DNA from: CAIVAT01 sp037133475
GTDB lineage: Bacteria > Bacteroidota > Bacteroidia > Bacteroidales > FEN-979
Direction: 5' to 3'
Length of the DNA stretch: 64,000 nt
NCBI GenBank assembly: GCA_037133475.1
Contig: JBAXOB010000014.1
Location: 25,515-89,514, forward strand
The notes below the pieces were generated by a model. That model had not been told where the DNA came from. It saw only the letters and a list, made by a program, of their open reading frames with translations, and searched no databases. Positions 16,135 through 25,039 of the stretch are shown one piece after another. How positions within the stretch are numbered: the first letter of the stretch is position 1; each line of letters starts with the position of its first letter. Position numbers and translations under genes: made by a program.

Positions 16135-18819
16135 ATGGAAATAGCAAAATCTTTGGACTCGCAGTACACCAGGAGTTTGATGGAAACCTGCCTGGATCCC
16201 CTCGTGACCATCAACGAGAAGGGCCAGATAACCGACATGAACGCGGCATTGGTGACCATTACAGGAATTTCGCGTCAAAACCTGTCCGGAACAAACTTCT
16301 GCGATTGCTTTACCGAACCCGGTCATGCCACGGCGCTGTATATGGAAATTTTCACAAAGGGATCTGTTGGCGGGTCACATCTTTCACTTGTCAATCCTAA
16401 GGGTGCAATTTCCGAAGTGCTGATCAACGGCTCTGTTTACAAGGATAAAAATGGGATCGTACTGGGTGCCGTGGTAGTTGCCCGTGACATTGCCGGGCAA
16501 AAGCGGGCGCAGGAGCTGGTTATCGCCAACAGGGAACTTGCCTTCCAGAACGATGAAAAGGAAAAGCGTGCCCAGGAACTGATCGTCGCAAACAAGGAAC
16601 TTGCCTTCCAGAACGATGAAAAGGAAAAGCGTGCCCAGGAGCTGATCATCGCCAACAAGGAACTGGCCTTCCAGAACGATGAAAAGGAAAAGCGTGCCCA
16701 GGAGCTGATCATCGCGAATAAAGAGCTGGCCTTCCAGCACACCGAAAAGGAAAAAAGGGCTGCAGAACTGATCATTGCCAATAAAGAGCTGGCCTTTCTG
16801 AATGTCGAAAAAGAGAAACGGGCAGCAGAACTGATTATTGCCAACTATGCCCGCAGCCTGATTGAAGCAAGCCTTGATCCCTTGTTTACCATCAGCCTCG
16901 AAGGGAAAATCACCGATATGAACAAGGCTTCGGTTGATATTACCGGCGTGGCGCGTGAAAAATTGCTGGGTTCCGATTTTTTCGACTATTTCACCGAACC
17001 GCAAAAGGCACGGGAAGTTTACCTGGAGGTCTTTGCCAATGGCTATGTGGCGGATTACCCGCTCACGATCAGGGATGGAAAACTGACCGATGTCCTTTTC
17101 AACGGCTCTGTTTATACCGATGACCAGGGCGAGGTTATTGGCGTGGTGGTCGTTGCACGGGATATAACCGATCAAAAAAGGGTTGCAACGGAATTAACCG
17201 AGGCCATCGTGTTTGCCGAACTGGCCACCGGAATCGCCGAAGAGGCCAAGATCAAGGCCGAAAATGCCACCCTTATTGCAGAAAATGCGGTCAAGGCAAA
17301 ACAGCAGTTCTTGTCGAACATGAGCCATGAAATCCGTACCCCGATGAATGCCATTATCGGTTTCACCAAGGTGCTGCTGAAAACCGACCTGTCGGTCAAG
17401 CAGCGGGAATACCTGACTGCTATCAAAATGAGCGGCGACGCACTCATTGTGCTGATCAACGATATCCTCGACCTTGCCAAGGTGGATGCCGGCAAAATGA
17501 TATTTGAGCAAACCCCTTTTAAAATTGCCCTTTCCATTTCCGCCATGCTGCACCTGTTCGACACTAAAATACAGGAAAAAAACCTGCACCTGTTTAAAGA
17601 GTATGATGACCGTATCCCTGACGTATTGGTTGGCGACCCGGTCAGGCTGCACCAGATCATCCTGAACCTGGTCAGCAACGCCGTGAAATTCACCACCAAG
17701 GGGTCGATAACCGTGAGCGTCCATATGATCAAGGAGGATGCAGAAACCGTAACCATTGAATTTACCGTTTCAGATACCGGTATAGGCATCGCAGAAAACA
17801 AGATTGACAAGATTTTTGAAAATTTCCAGCAGGCTTCGAGCGGCACGTCAAGGTTGTATGGTGGCACAGGCCTTGGTCTTGCCATTTCGAAACAATTGGT
17901 TGAAGCCCAGGATGGGACGATCCGCGCCGAAAGCACGATCAATGTCGGCTCCACCTTCAGCTTTATCCTGTGTTTCCTGAAAACCAAGGTGGAGGCCGAA
18001 TCTGATATGCAGATCCTGGAACTTGACAGCGAGATTAAAAACATCAAAGTGCTGGTTGCCGAGGATATCCCCCTTAACCAATTACTGATGAAGACATTGC
18101 TGGATGATTTTGGTTTTGAACGGGATATTGCGGCCAATGGGAAGATTGCGGTTGAAAAGCTCAGGGAGAAACCCTATGATATAATCCTGATGGACTTGCA
18201 GATGCCCGAGATGAATGGGTTTGAGGCGACAGAATATATCCGCAGCACGCTGAAACTTCAAATTCCGATCATTGCGTTAACGGCCGATGTAACCACGGTT
18301 GACCTGGCCAAATGTAAAGCGGTTGGGATGAATGACTACATCGCCAAACCTGTAGATGAAAGGCTGCTTTACAGCAAAATTGTCGGGTTGGTAAAAAAAC
18401 CCGGGCTAACCAAGGAACCTGATCTATCAGAAACGGAATTGATGACCGTTGCAAAGCCCAGGTGCACCGACCTGGAATACCTTATGCGCCGTACAAAATC
18501 AAATCCCAAACTGATGATGGAGATGATTTCACTCTACCTGGAACAAACACCCCTGCTGATCACCATCATGAAGAAAAGTTTCAGGGAAAAAGACTGGACA
18601 TCGCTGCATGCTGCGGTGCATAAGATGATCCCCTCTTTTGCGATTATGGGGATCAGCGTTGACTTTGAAAACATGGCAAAAAAAGTCCAGGACTATGCCG
18701 GGGTGCAACAGCAGGCCGAAAGCATGCTGGACCTGGTCAGGCAGCTTGGGAACGTATGCACACAGGCATGCGGCGAGCTGGAAGAGGAGTTTAACCGGAT
18801 CAAAAACGATAACCCGTGA
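16135..18819 (+). CDS. Hybrid histidine kinase: PAS, 21-aa coiled-coil repeats, PAS, HisKA, HATPase, REC, Hpt
   Basis: 894-residue soluble sensor kinase. Two related PAS domains (about 8-122 and 238-350) flank a helical linker of five 21-residue repeats plus a partial sixth (from residue 123). Next come HisKA with His398 in MSHEIRTPMNAI, a HATPase domain with DTGIGIAENK and GGTGLGLAIS, a receiver (LVAEDIPLNQ, acceptor Asp in ILMDLQMPEM) and a C-terminal Hpt domain (LHAAVHKMIPSF). No membrane segment is visible, so it senses a cytoplasmic cue. It lies just after AraC-like regulator 1 and ahead of a single-domain receiver, so a phosphorelay ending in that receiver is plausible. Confidence 0.93.
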   Translation: MEIAKSLDSQYTRSLMETCLDPLVTINEKGQITDMNAALVTITGISRQNLSGTNFCDCFTEPGHATALYMEIFTKGSVGGSHLSLVNPKGAISEVLINGSVYKDKNGIVLGAVVVARDIAGQKRAQELVIANRELAFQNDEKEKRAQELIVANKELAFQNDEKEKRAQELIIANKELAFQNDEKEKRAQELIIANKELAFQHTEKEKRAAELIIANKELAFLNVEKEKRAAELIIANYARSLIEASLDPLFTISLEGKITDMNKASVDITGVAREKLLGSDFFDYFTEPQKAREVYLEVFANGYVADYPLTIRDGKLTDVLFNGSVYTDDQGEVIGVVVVARDITDQKRVATELTEAIVFAELATGIAEEAKIKAENATLIAENAVKAKQQFLSNMSHEIRTPMNAIIGFTKVLLKTDLSVKQREYLTAIKMSGDALIVLINDILDLAKVDAGKMIFEQTPFKIALSISAMLHLFDTKIQEKNLHLFKEYDDRIPDVLVGDPVRLHQIILNLVSNAVKFTTKGSITVSVHMIKEDAETVTIEFTVSDTGIGIAENKIDKIFENFQQASSGTSRLYGGTGLGLAISKQLVEAQDGTIRAESTINVGSTFSFILCFLKTKVEAESDMQILELDSEIKNIKVLVAEDIPLNQLLMKTLLDDFGFERDIAANGKIAVEKLREKPYDIILMDLQMPEMNGFEATEYIRSTLKLQIPIIALTADVTTVDLAKCKAVGMNDYIAKPVDERLLYSKIVGLVKKPGLTKEPDLSETELMTVAKPRCTDLEYLMRRTKSNPKLMMEMISLYLEQTPLLITIMKKSFREKDWTSLHAAVHKMIPSFAIMGISVDFENMAKKVQDYAGVQQQAESMLDLVRQLGNVCTQACGELEEEFNRIKNDNP
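16501..16848 (+). repeat. 63-bp tandem repeats encoding a 21-aa signalling-helix unit
   Basis: Five units (16501-16563, 16564-16626, 16627-16689, 16690-16752, 16753-16815) and a partial sixth encode KRAQELIIANKELAFQNDEKE or close variants. Twenty-one residues equal three heptads, so each unit preserves coiled-coil register between the two PAS domains. Confidence 0.93.
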
Positions 18820-18919
18820 GACCCTGATCAAGGTTCACTCGTAGAGAAATGTGCCCGTAACGGGCTTAATCCCCAGAACAGGGGCCTAAATGATTCGCAA
18901 ATAAATTAATCTGCAGATA

Positions 18920-19354
18920 ATGAAAACCGAAAATAAGATCAAATTGTTCCTGGTGGATGACGATGCCCTGTTTCTGAAATCACTGGAAATTGAATTCCTG
19001 CAGCATGCCGACTTTGCCATTGAAACCTTTGCAACCGGCGAACTTTGTATAGCGGAATTATCGCACCTGCCGGATGTGATCATCCTGGACTACATGCTCG
19101 ACGGTATCGACAGGTTCGCCATGAACGGGATCGACACCCTCGATTTAATCAAGGCCTTCGACCCTGATATTCCTGTTGTCATGCTGTCATCGCAGGATAA
19201 AATCGAGGTCGCTGTGAATTGCATGCACCACAGGGCATTCGATTATGTGGTGAAAAGTGAAACTGCCTTCCTGCGGCTGCAGAAGATCATCTCCACAATT
19301 TTCAAGTACAAGAAAATGGAAAAGGAGTTGAACTGGTATATGGAGAGGATGTAA
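18920..19354 (+). CDS. Single-domain response regulator (REC), 144 aa
   Basis: CheY-like receiver without an output domain: acidic cluster LFLVDDDALF, phospho-acceptor Asp in VIILDYMLDG, switch Ser in VVMLSSQD and conserved Lys in YVVKSE. A short helical tail (KMEKELNWYMERM) follows. It lies 100 bases downstream of the hybrid kinase and is probably its partner, or a shuttle to an unlinked output. No DNA-binding part is present. Confidence 0.9.
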   Translation: MKTENKIKLFLVDDDALFLKSLEIEFLQHADFAIETFATGELCIAELSHLPDVIILDYMLDGIDRFAMNGIDTLDLIKAFDPDIPVVMLSSQDKIEVAVNCMHHRAFDYVVKSETAFLRLQKIISTIFKYKKMEKELNWYMERM

Positions 19355-19534
19355 AACCTTCCCCTAAGATCAATGTTAACCCCCTTGTTGATCCGGCAGA
19401 CCTGCATGCAAAATTGGTTCGCTGTAATACCTGAATTCCTGCAAGTTCCCTCCCGGGACGACCATTGAAGCAGGGTTCCAAAATGTTTTATCCCTCCTAC
19501 TTTTAACTGGCCTGTATCATTTCAAACCCGTTAT

Positions 19535-19600
19535 GTGTGAATCATGTAACATAATTTTGAAATTATATAACACATTCCGCATCACCGCGAACGACCTTTG
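19535..19600 (+). promoter_or_regulatory. Shared 66-bp activator module, copy 8 (acidic protein-USP operon)
   Basis: GTGTGAATCATGTAA, 14 bases, TATATAACAC (boxes at 19535-19573), 20 bases, then the -7 element GACCTTTG (19593-19600). The ATG at 19606 would start at or before the predicted transcription start, which favours ATG 19660 for the downstream gene. Confidence 0.83.
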
Positions 19601-19659
19601 TCATTATGAAAACACAACATGACAAACCGGATTTGCCGGACCAGACCAACGATTGTAAT

Positions 19660-19965
19660 ATGAATACTGATTTCACAGGATATCCCCTCTACCCTTCAAG
19701 TGAGGATATTTACAACAAGCTACGGGAGGAGCGGGATGTGAATCCCGAAGATATCGCCAAGGCCAAGGACCCTGATGAAACTGACAATGCTGTATTCCCG
19801 TATGATTCCTCTATCAACACGGGTTTTCCCGGCAGCGAACTTGACGTTCCGGGTTCTGATCTGGATGACCTGATGGAGGAGGTGGGAGAAGAGGATGAGG
19901 AGAATAACTTTTACAGCCTGGCCAATAGCGAACAGGGTGAAACCGACGATGATAACTCAATGTAA
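19660..19965 (+). CDS. Conserved acidic protein of unknown function
   Basis: 101 residues (119 if ATG 19606 is used, but the predicted promoter argues against that). Strongly acidic, with the motifs YPLYPSSEDIYNK, REERDVNPEDI and, near the end, SELDVPGSDLDDLMEEVGEE plus EENNFYSLAN. I recognise this as a recurring hypothetical protein of Bacteroidota but know no function. No signal peptide or membrane segment is present. It is followed after 7 bases by a universal stress protein gene and preceded by module copy 8, so a general stress role is the likely context. Confidence 0.72.
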   Translation: MNTDFTGYPLYPSSEDIYNKLREERDVNPEDIAKAKDPDETDNAVFPYDSSINTGFPGSELDVPGSDLDDLMEEVGEEDEENNFYSLANSEQGETDDDNSM

Positions 19966-19972
19966 AAAATAG

Positions 19973-20464
19973 ATGAAAATGGAAACTACCAAGAAAAAAA
20001 CAGTACTGATTGCGCTGGATTATGATCCGACTGCAAAAAAAGTGGCCGAGGCGGGATTCTCAATGGCAAAGGCCATGAATGCAGAGGTGATCCTGCTTCA
20101 TGTGATCTCTGATCCCGTTTACTATTCTTCCGTTGAATATTCCCCGATTATGGGATATTCAGGATACCTGGCCCTGGAACCAGTTGTGCTGGAAAGTGCC
20201 GAGGGTCTTAAAAATGCATCCCAGCAGTTCCTTGAAAAAACCCGTCACCACCTCGGAGACACAACCATTAAAATACGGGTCGAAGAGGGCGATTTCGGGG
20301 AAACCATCCTGAAAACAGCAAAGCAGCTCCATGCCGATATGATCGTGATGGGCTCGCACAGCCACCGCTGGCTCGACGAGATCCTGATGGGCAGTGTAAC
20401 TGAAATGGTGCTGCATCACACCACCCTGCCCCTCTTTATCATTCCTACCAAAAAACGGAGTTAA
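19973..20464 (+). CDS. Universal stress protein (UspA family)
   Basis: 163-residue single Usp domain. The N-terminal strand TVLIALDYDPTAKKVAEAGF, the central GDFGETILKTAKQLHADMIV and the nucleotide-binding G-rich loop MGSHSHRWLDEILMGSVTEM point to an ATP-binding type (pattern G-2x-G-9x-G(S/T)). An insertion of about 20 residues with Tyr/Ser/Pro lies in the first half. Cytoplasmic. It is co-transcribed with the acidic protein from module copy 8. Confidence 0.93.
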   Translation: MKMETTKKKTVLIALDYDPTAKKVAEAGFSMAKAMNAEVILLHVISDPVYYSSVEYSPIMGYSGYLALEPVVLESAEGLKNASQQFLEKTRHHLGDTTIKIRVEEGDFGETILKTAKQLHADMIVMGSHSHRWLDEILMGSVTEMVLHHTTLPLFIIPTKKRS

Positions 20465-20569
20465 ATTTTGGTCAGATTGAGAGACTGTTTACATATCATC
20501 AACAGAAATAAACAGACCCGGATCAACCGTTTTAGTTGAACCTTATACAAAACGCAAATTCAGGCAGCA

Positions 20570-20758
20570 ATGACAAGGAATACCGCAAAACCCGGAGGAT
20601 CTCCGGTATCGGGGCAGCCTGGCAACAGCGGGATGAACCAAAAAAACAAGGTCTCAGAAAAGCCTGCAGTCCGCTGCCCTAAAACCCCGTCAACGGCATA
20701 TGATACCGGCCGGAAATTCTGGCAGGCGCTGGGGATCTGGGCGTTTGACCATGACTGA
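20570..20758 (+). CDS. Possible small protein, 62 aa
   Basis: Short frame, Pro/Ser/Lys-rich in its first 45 residues and ending RKFWQALGIWAFDHD. No family is recognised, and no ribosome-binding or promoter signal decides the start. It fills most of a 326-base gap between the Usp gene and the next small frame and could be non-coding. Confidence 0.3.
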   Translation: MTRNTAKPGGSPVSGQPGNSGMNQKNKVSEKPAVRCPKTPSTAYDTGRKFWQALGIWAFDHD

Positions 20759-20790
20759 AAAATTAAGACAATTCATTAAAAACTCATCAT

Positions 20791-21072
20791 ATGGAACCGA
20801 TTAACATATTACACCTTGTTGAACCATCAGCAGGTACAGAAAAACAGAAGAAGACAACGACAGAAACCATTTTCAGGTTTCTACTTTTTATTTTCATGCT
20901 GTCATGGGCAGCCTTACTGACATCGTGCTTCGTGGCCGTGCCCGTTTCGCGGCACCCGCCAAGGCCAGGTTTTATCATTGAGCAAAATGGCCATGATGAA
21001 CATCATGACAACGGAAGGCATGAGGGGAGGAAAAACAAAGAAGAAAACCAGGAATACATCTCAACTCCATGA
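20791..21072 (+). CDS. Small lipoprotein-like or membrane protein ahead of dnaJ
   Basis: 93 aa with one hydrophobic stretch (about 28-50, FRFLLFIFMLSWAALLTSC) ending in a lipobox-like LTSC, then a polar, His/Glu/Lys-rich tail. The 27 residues before the hydrophobic part are unusually long for a signal peptide, so it may instead be a single-pass protein. Its stop lies 4 bases before the dnaJ-type start, which suggests translational coupling. Family not recognised. Confidence 0.42.
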   Translation: MEPINILHLVEPSAGTEKQKKTTTETIFRFLLFIFMLSWAALLTSCFVAVPVSRHPPRPGFIIEQNGHDEHHDNGRHEGRKNKEENQEYISTP

Positions 21073-21076
21073 CCTT

Positions 21077-21970
21077 ATGAACTTCGTTGACTATTATAAA
21101 ATACTGGGAATCGATAAAAAAGCTACCCCGAAGGAGATCAAATCAGCCTACCGGAAGTTAGCCAGGAAACTGCATCCCGACCTGAACCCGAATGATAAGG
21201 AGGCTAAAAGCAAATTCCAGCAGATCAACGAGGCCAACGAAGTATTGAGCGATCCTGAAAAAAGAAAAAAGTACGATCAGCATGGCGAGGACTGGCAACA
21301 TGCCGATGAATATGAAAAGGCCCGCGGGGATCAGCAGCAATCGTCCGGTTCGCAGGGTTTCCGCTCAGGCGGCATGCCGCCTGAAGGCGATTTTTCAGCT
21401 TTTTTCGAATCCATGTTTGGCGGTTCAGCCAGGCCGGGAAGAGGTCGCCAGGTAAAATTCAGGGGGGAGGACTATCATTCGGAACTGCGTCTGGCCCTAA
21501 TTGATGCCGGTAAAACGCACAAGCAGACCTTGACCGTAAACGGGAACAATATCAGGATTACCATCCCCGCCGGCATTGAAAACGGGCAAACCATCAAAAT
21601 TTCAGGGCATGGCGGACCCGGAGAAAACGGCGGACCCGACGGCGACCTGTTTATCACTTTTTCAATTGAAAACCATCCCAAAATAAAACGGCTCGGAAAC
21701 AATCTATATACCACGGCCGACCTCGATTTATATACCGCCATCCTGGGTGGCGAGGTAACGCTCAATACCCTCACCGGGAAGGTAAAACTAACGGTGAAGC
21801 CCGAAACCCAGAACGGCAGCAGGATAAAATTAAAGGGGAAAGGGTTCCCGGTCTATAAAAACGAGGGCCAGTCGGGCGATTTTTATATTACATGGGCCAT
21901 AAAAACACCCACAAATTTAACCGAACGTCAGAAGGAATTATTCACTGAACTGTCAACATTGCAATCTTAA
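21077..21970 (+). CDS. cbpA: CbpA-type DnaJ chaperone
   Basis: 297-residue co-chaperone of DnaK without the zinc-finger region. The J-domain (residues 3-70) carries the essential His-Pro-Asp in ARKLHPDLNPND; a Gly/Ser/Gln-rich linker (about 80-125) follows, then two C-terminal substrate-binding beta domains with VNGNNIRITIPAGIENGQ and GDLFITFSIENHP. The frame opens earlier at 20978, but ATG 21077 gives the family N-terminus NFVDYYKILGI. It is followed after 9 bases by the CbpM modulator gene, the classic pair. Confidence 0.93.
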   Translation: MNFVDYYKILGIDKKATPKEIKSAYRKLARKLHPDLNPNDKEAKSKFQQINEANEVLSDPEKRKKYDQHGEDWQHADEYEKARGDQQQSSGSQGFRSGGMPPEGDFSAFFESMFGGSARPGRGRQVKFRGEDYHSELRLALIDAGKTHKQTLTVNGNNIRITIPAGIENGQTIKISGHGGPGENGGPDGDLFITFSIENHPKIKRLGNNLYTTADLDLYTAILGGEVTLNTLTGKVKLTVKPETQNGSRIKLKGKGFPVYKNEGQSGDFYITWAIKTPTNLTERQKELFTELSTLQS

Positions 21971-21979
21971 ACTGGAACA

Positions 21980-22279
21980 ATGCAACGGGAAAATTTAATA
22001 GCATTAGACGAATTCTGCGCCAGCCACGGCATCGGAATTTCATTTATCGGTTCATTGCAGGAGAACGGACTGATCGAAGTTACCAGGATTAAAGAGAGCT
22101 CCTTTATCGAAGCTGATCAATTGCAAAAACTGGAGACAATTGTCAGGTTTTATTATGAACTTGACATCAATATTGCAGGAATTGAATCGATTACCCATTT
22201 GCTGAACCGGATCACCTCGATGCATGAGGAGATGACAGTACTGAGGAACAGGCTCCGCCTTTACGAATCATTCGAATAA
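21980..22279 (+). CDS. cbpM: Chaperone modulator CbpM
   Basis: 99-residue MerR-like helical protein: LIALDEFCASHGIGISFIGS, then a predicted helix-turn-helix and the conserved YYELDINIAGIESITHLLNR. CbpM binds the J-domain of CbpA and blocks its action on DnaK. Placement directly behind cbpA supports the call. The family is usually about 100 residues, as here. Confidence 0.92.
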   Translation: MQRENLIALDEFCASHGIGISFIGSLQENGLIEVTRIKESSFIEADQLQKLETIVRFYYELDINIAGIESITHLLNRITSMHEEMTVLRNRLRLYESFE

Positions 22280-22482
22280 ACCGAACTTGGCTAAACTTCA
22301 ATTCCGGAAGTTGCCCATACAGCCCGGAATAACGGCTTAGCAGTGAGATGAGTGCCCTTTCCCTCCCTCCTGCCCCAAAGGGGAGGCAACCCGACAGGTA
22401 CGCTTGCCGGCGGCAAACCAGGTTTCATTATTTTTCTTATCTTTACCATGACTTCATTGATCATCCTCAATAAAACCATACT

Positions 22483-25005
22483 ATGGAGCAGAACCCTCAA
22501 CCCTTCTGGAGTTTTTCAGTTACCAGCCTGCTTGACAGCCTTCATGCGGATACAGGTGGACTCACCTCAAATGCGGCAGGGAAACGGTTTGTTTTATACG
22601 GGGCAAACAGGCTTAAACCGCAAAAAAAATCGGATATCTTCACCCTGCTGATCGCCCAGTTTAAAAGTCCCATCATCCTGATCCTCCTGCTGGCAACAGG
22701 GCTGTCGTTTTTATTGCACAACCTGGTGGATGCCTCCATCATCCTGATCATTGTTCTCATCAGCGGGCTCCTGGGGTTCTGGCAGGAACACAGCGCGACG
22801 AATGCAGTCGCAAAGCTGCTGGCCATCGTGCAGATCAAAGCTGCCGTTCTCCGCGACGGGAAGGAGCAGGAAATACCCGTCGAAAACATCGTTCCCGGCG
22901 ACATCGTGATCCTCAATGCGGGAGATATTGTACCGGGCGACTCCCTCCTGCTGGAGGCAAAGGATCTTTTTGTCGACGAAGCGATGCTGACCGGCGAAAC
23001 CTATCCTGTTGAAAAACTGGTTTCGGTATTGCCAGCCGATACGGCGCTTGCCCAACGGGCAAATACGGTCTGGATGGGTACGCATGTTGTCAGCGGCACC
23101 GCAAAAGCCGTTGTAGCCCTTACCGGGAAAAATACCGAGTTTGGAAAGGTTTCGGAACGGCTGAAACTCAAATCCCCGGAAACCGATTTTGAACACGGAA
23201 TCCGCAGGTTCGGCTATTTCCTGGGCGAGGTCACGCTGGTGCTGGTGGTCATGATCTTTGGCATCAACGTATACCTGCACCGGCCGGTTCTGGAGGCATT
23301 TTTGTTTTCACTGGCCCTGGCCGTGGGGTTAACACCGCAGCTTTTGCCGGCCATTATCAGCATCAACCTTGCGCATGGGGCCAAAAAGATGGCCGGGAAA
23401 AAGGTGATTGTCAAGAGACTCGCCTCCATCGAAAATTTTGGCAGCATGAATATCATCTGCTCCGATAAAACCGGTACACTGACCGAAGGTACTGTAAAGA
23501 TTGAATCGGCGATGAATGTTGATGGCGGTGCAAGTGAGAAGGTATTCCTGTTTTCCTATCTCAACGCATTTTATGAAACAGGTTTTACCAACCCGATTGA
23601 TGCGGCGATCCTGAGCCATCGCACGATTGACCTTGCCGGATACCGCAAGGTGGATGAAATCCCCTACGACTTTCTGCGGAAACGCCTGAGTATCGTGGTA
23701 GCAACAGGCGATCAGCATCTCATCATCACGAAAGGGGCACTTGCAAATATTCTCGAGGTATGCACTTCCGCTGAGAACGCGGATGGCAGCGTCACCGACA
23801 TCGCCCCCCTGCAGCAGCAGATCGGGGAACACTTTGTTGACTTCAGCAACCAGGGATTCAGGACGCTGGGGATCGCCTATAAAAACGCAGCGCCCGATAC
23901 CCTCATCCATAAAGCAGATGAAACAGGGATGACCTTCCTGGGGTTCCTGACCCTGTTTGATCCTCCTAAACCCAACATCCTGGAAACCATATCCTCCCTG
24001 AAAAAACTTGGCGTCGCACTGAAGATCATCACGGGCGACAACCATCTTGTCGCCTCGAGCCTGAGTAAAAAGATGGGGCTGTCGGAAAACAAGATCATTA
24101 CCGGCCCCGAACTCCGGCAAATGAGCGACGGAGCCCTGCTCAGGAAGGTTGGTTCGACAGATGTCTTCGCCGAAATTGAACCCAACCAGAAAGAACGCAT
24201 CATCATTGCCATGCGCAAAGCGGGGAATGTGGTGGGTTATATGGGCGATGGCATCAACGACGCATCGGCCCTTCACGCAGCGGATGTGGGCATCTCTGTC
24301 GATACGGCAGCGGATGTCGCCAAGGATGCCGCCGATATCGTGCTGCTCGAAAAAGACCTCGGTGTCCTCGTGGAGGGTGTGCGCGAAGGCAGGACTACCT
24401 TCGCCAACACCCTGAAATATGTTTTCATGGCAACCAGCGCCAATTTCGGGAATATGTTCAGCATGGCGGGAATCTCCCTGTTTATCCCGTTCCTTCCACT
24501 GCTGCCTAAGCAGATCCTGCTGACGAACCTCATGACCGATTTCCCTGAAATGACCATTGCCACCGACCGTGTTGACGAGGAGATGGTCAACTACCCAAGG
24601 CGCTGGGATATCAAGGCCATCCGCAAATTTATGATTACTTTCGGATTGGTGAGTTCCCTGTTCGATTACCTTACCTTTGGCCTGCTTTTACTTGTCCTTC
24701 GGACCAATGAAGGCCAGTTCAGAACAGGGTGGTTCGTCGAATCCGTAATTTCCGCCTCGATGATTGTACTGGTCATCCGCAGCAGGAAACCCTTTTTTAA
24801 AAGCCTGCCAGGGAAATACCTGCTGATCGCCACCTTAACCATCGCCGTACTGACCATTCTGCTGCCCTTGTCGCCCCTGGGAGCACTGTTCGGATTTGCG
24901 CCGCTCAGCCTTACCACCTACCTTTTGCTTCTGGTGATTGTGATTGTCTATATTGCAGCAGCCGAGATAGCCAAGCATATTTTCTACAGGAAAGTCAGGT
25001 TTTAA
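22483..25005 (+). CDS. mgtA: MgtA-like magnesium-translocating P-type ATPase
   Basis: 840-residue P-type ATPase. Visible are an N-terminal cytoplasmic part, paired helices, the actuator motif TGETYPVEK, the membrane motif around LTPQLLPAIISINLAHGAKK, the phosphorylation site SDKTGTLTEG (Asp328), a nucleotide-binding domain with KGALANI, and the hinge GDGINDASALHAADVGISV. Four to six C-terminal helices end the protein. The LTPQLLP helix and overall length fit the MgtA/MgtB (P3B) group that brings Mg2+ into the cell. The 203-base upstream gap holds a weak TATCTTTA box and a G/C-rich hairpin; I cannot show a Mg-sensing leader. Ion specificity is inferred. Confidence 0.88.
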   Translation: MEQNPQPFWSFSVTSLLDSLHADTGGLTSNAAGKRFVLYGANRLKPQKKSDIFTLLIAQFKSPIILILLLATGLSFLLHNLVDASIILIIVLISGLLGFWQEHSATNAVAKLLAIVQIKAAVLRDGKEQEIPVENIVPGDIVILNAGDIVPGDSLLLEAKDLFVDEAMLTGETYPVEKLVSVLPADTALAQRANTVWMGTHVVSGTAKAVVALTGKNTEFGKVSERLKLKSPETDFEHGIRRFGYFLGEVTLVLVVMIFGINVYLHRPVLEAFLFSLALAVGLTPQLLPAIISINLAHGAKKMAGKKVIVKRLASIENFGSMNIICSDKTGTLTEGTVKIESAMNVDGGASEKVFLFSYLNAFYETGFTNPIDAAILSHRTIDLAGYRKVDEIPYDFLRKRLSIVVATGDQHLIITKGALANILEVCTSAENADGSVTDIAPLQQQIGEHFVDFSNQGFRTLGIAYKNAAPDTLIHKADETGMTFLGFLTLFDPPKPNILETISSLKKLGVALKIITGDNHLVASSLSKKMGLSENKIITGPELRQMSDGALLRKVGSTDVFAEIEPNQKERIIIAMRKAGNVVGYMGDGINDASALHAADVGISVDTAADVAKDAADIVLLEKDLGVLVEGVREGRTTFANTLKYVFMATSANFGNMFSMAGISLFIPFLPLLPKQILLTNLMTDFPEMTIATDRVDEEMVNYPRRWDIKAIRKFMITFGLVSSLFDYLTFGLLLLVLRTNEGQFRTGWFVESVISASMIVLVIRSRKPFFKSLPGKYLLIATLTIAVLTILLPLSPLGALFGFAPLSLTTYLLLLVIVIVYIAAAEIAKHIFYRKVRF

Positions 25006-25039
25006 GGGCAAGAATGAGACTGCAGGGAACCTAAGAGGG

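Noticed and set aside
23329..24276. Minus-strand frame of 315 codons
   Set aside because: Antisense to the MgtA-like ATPase; no domain recognised.
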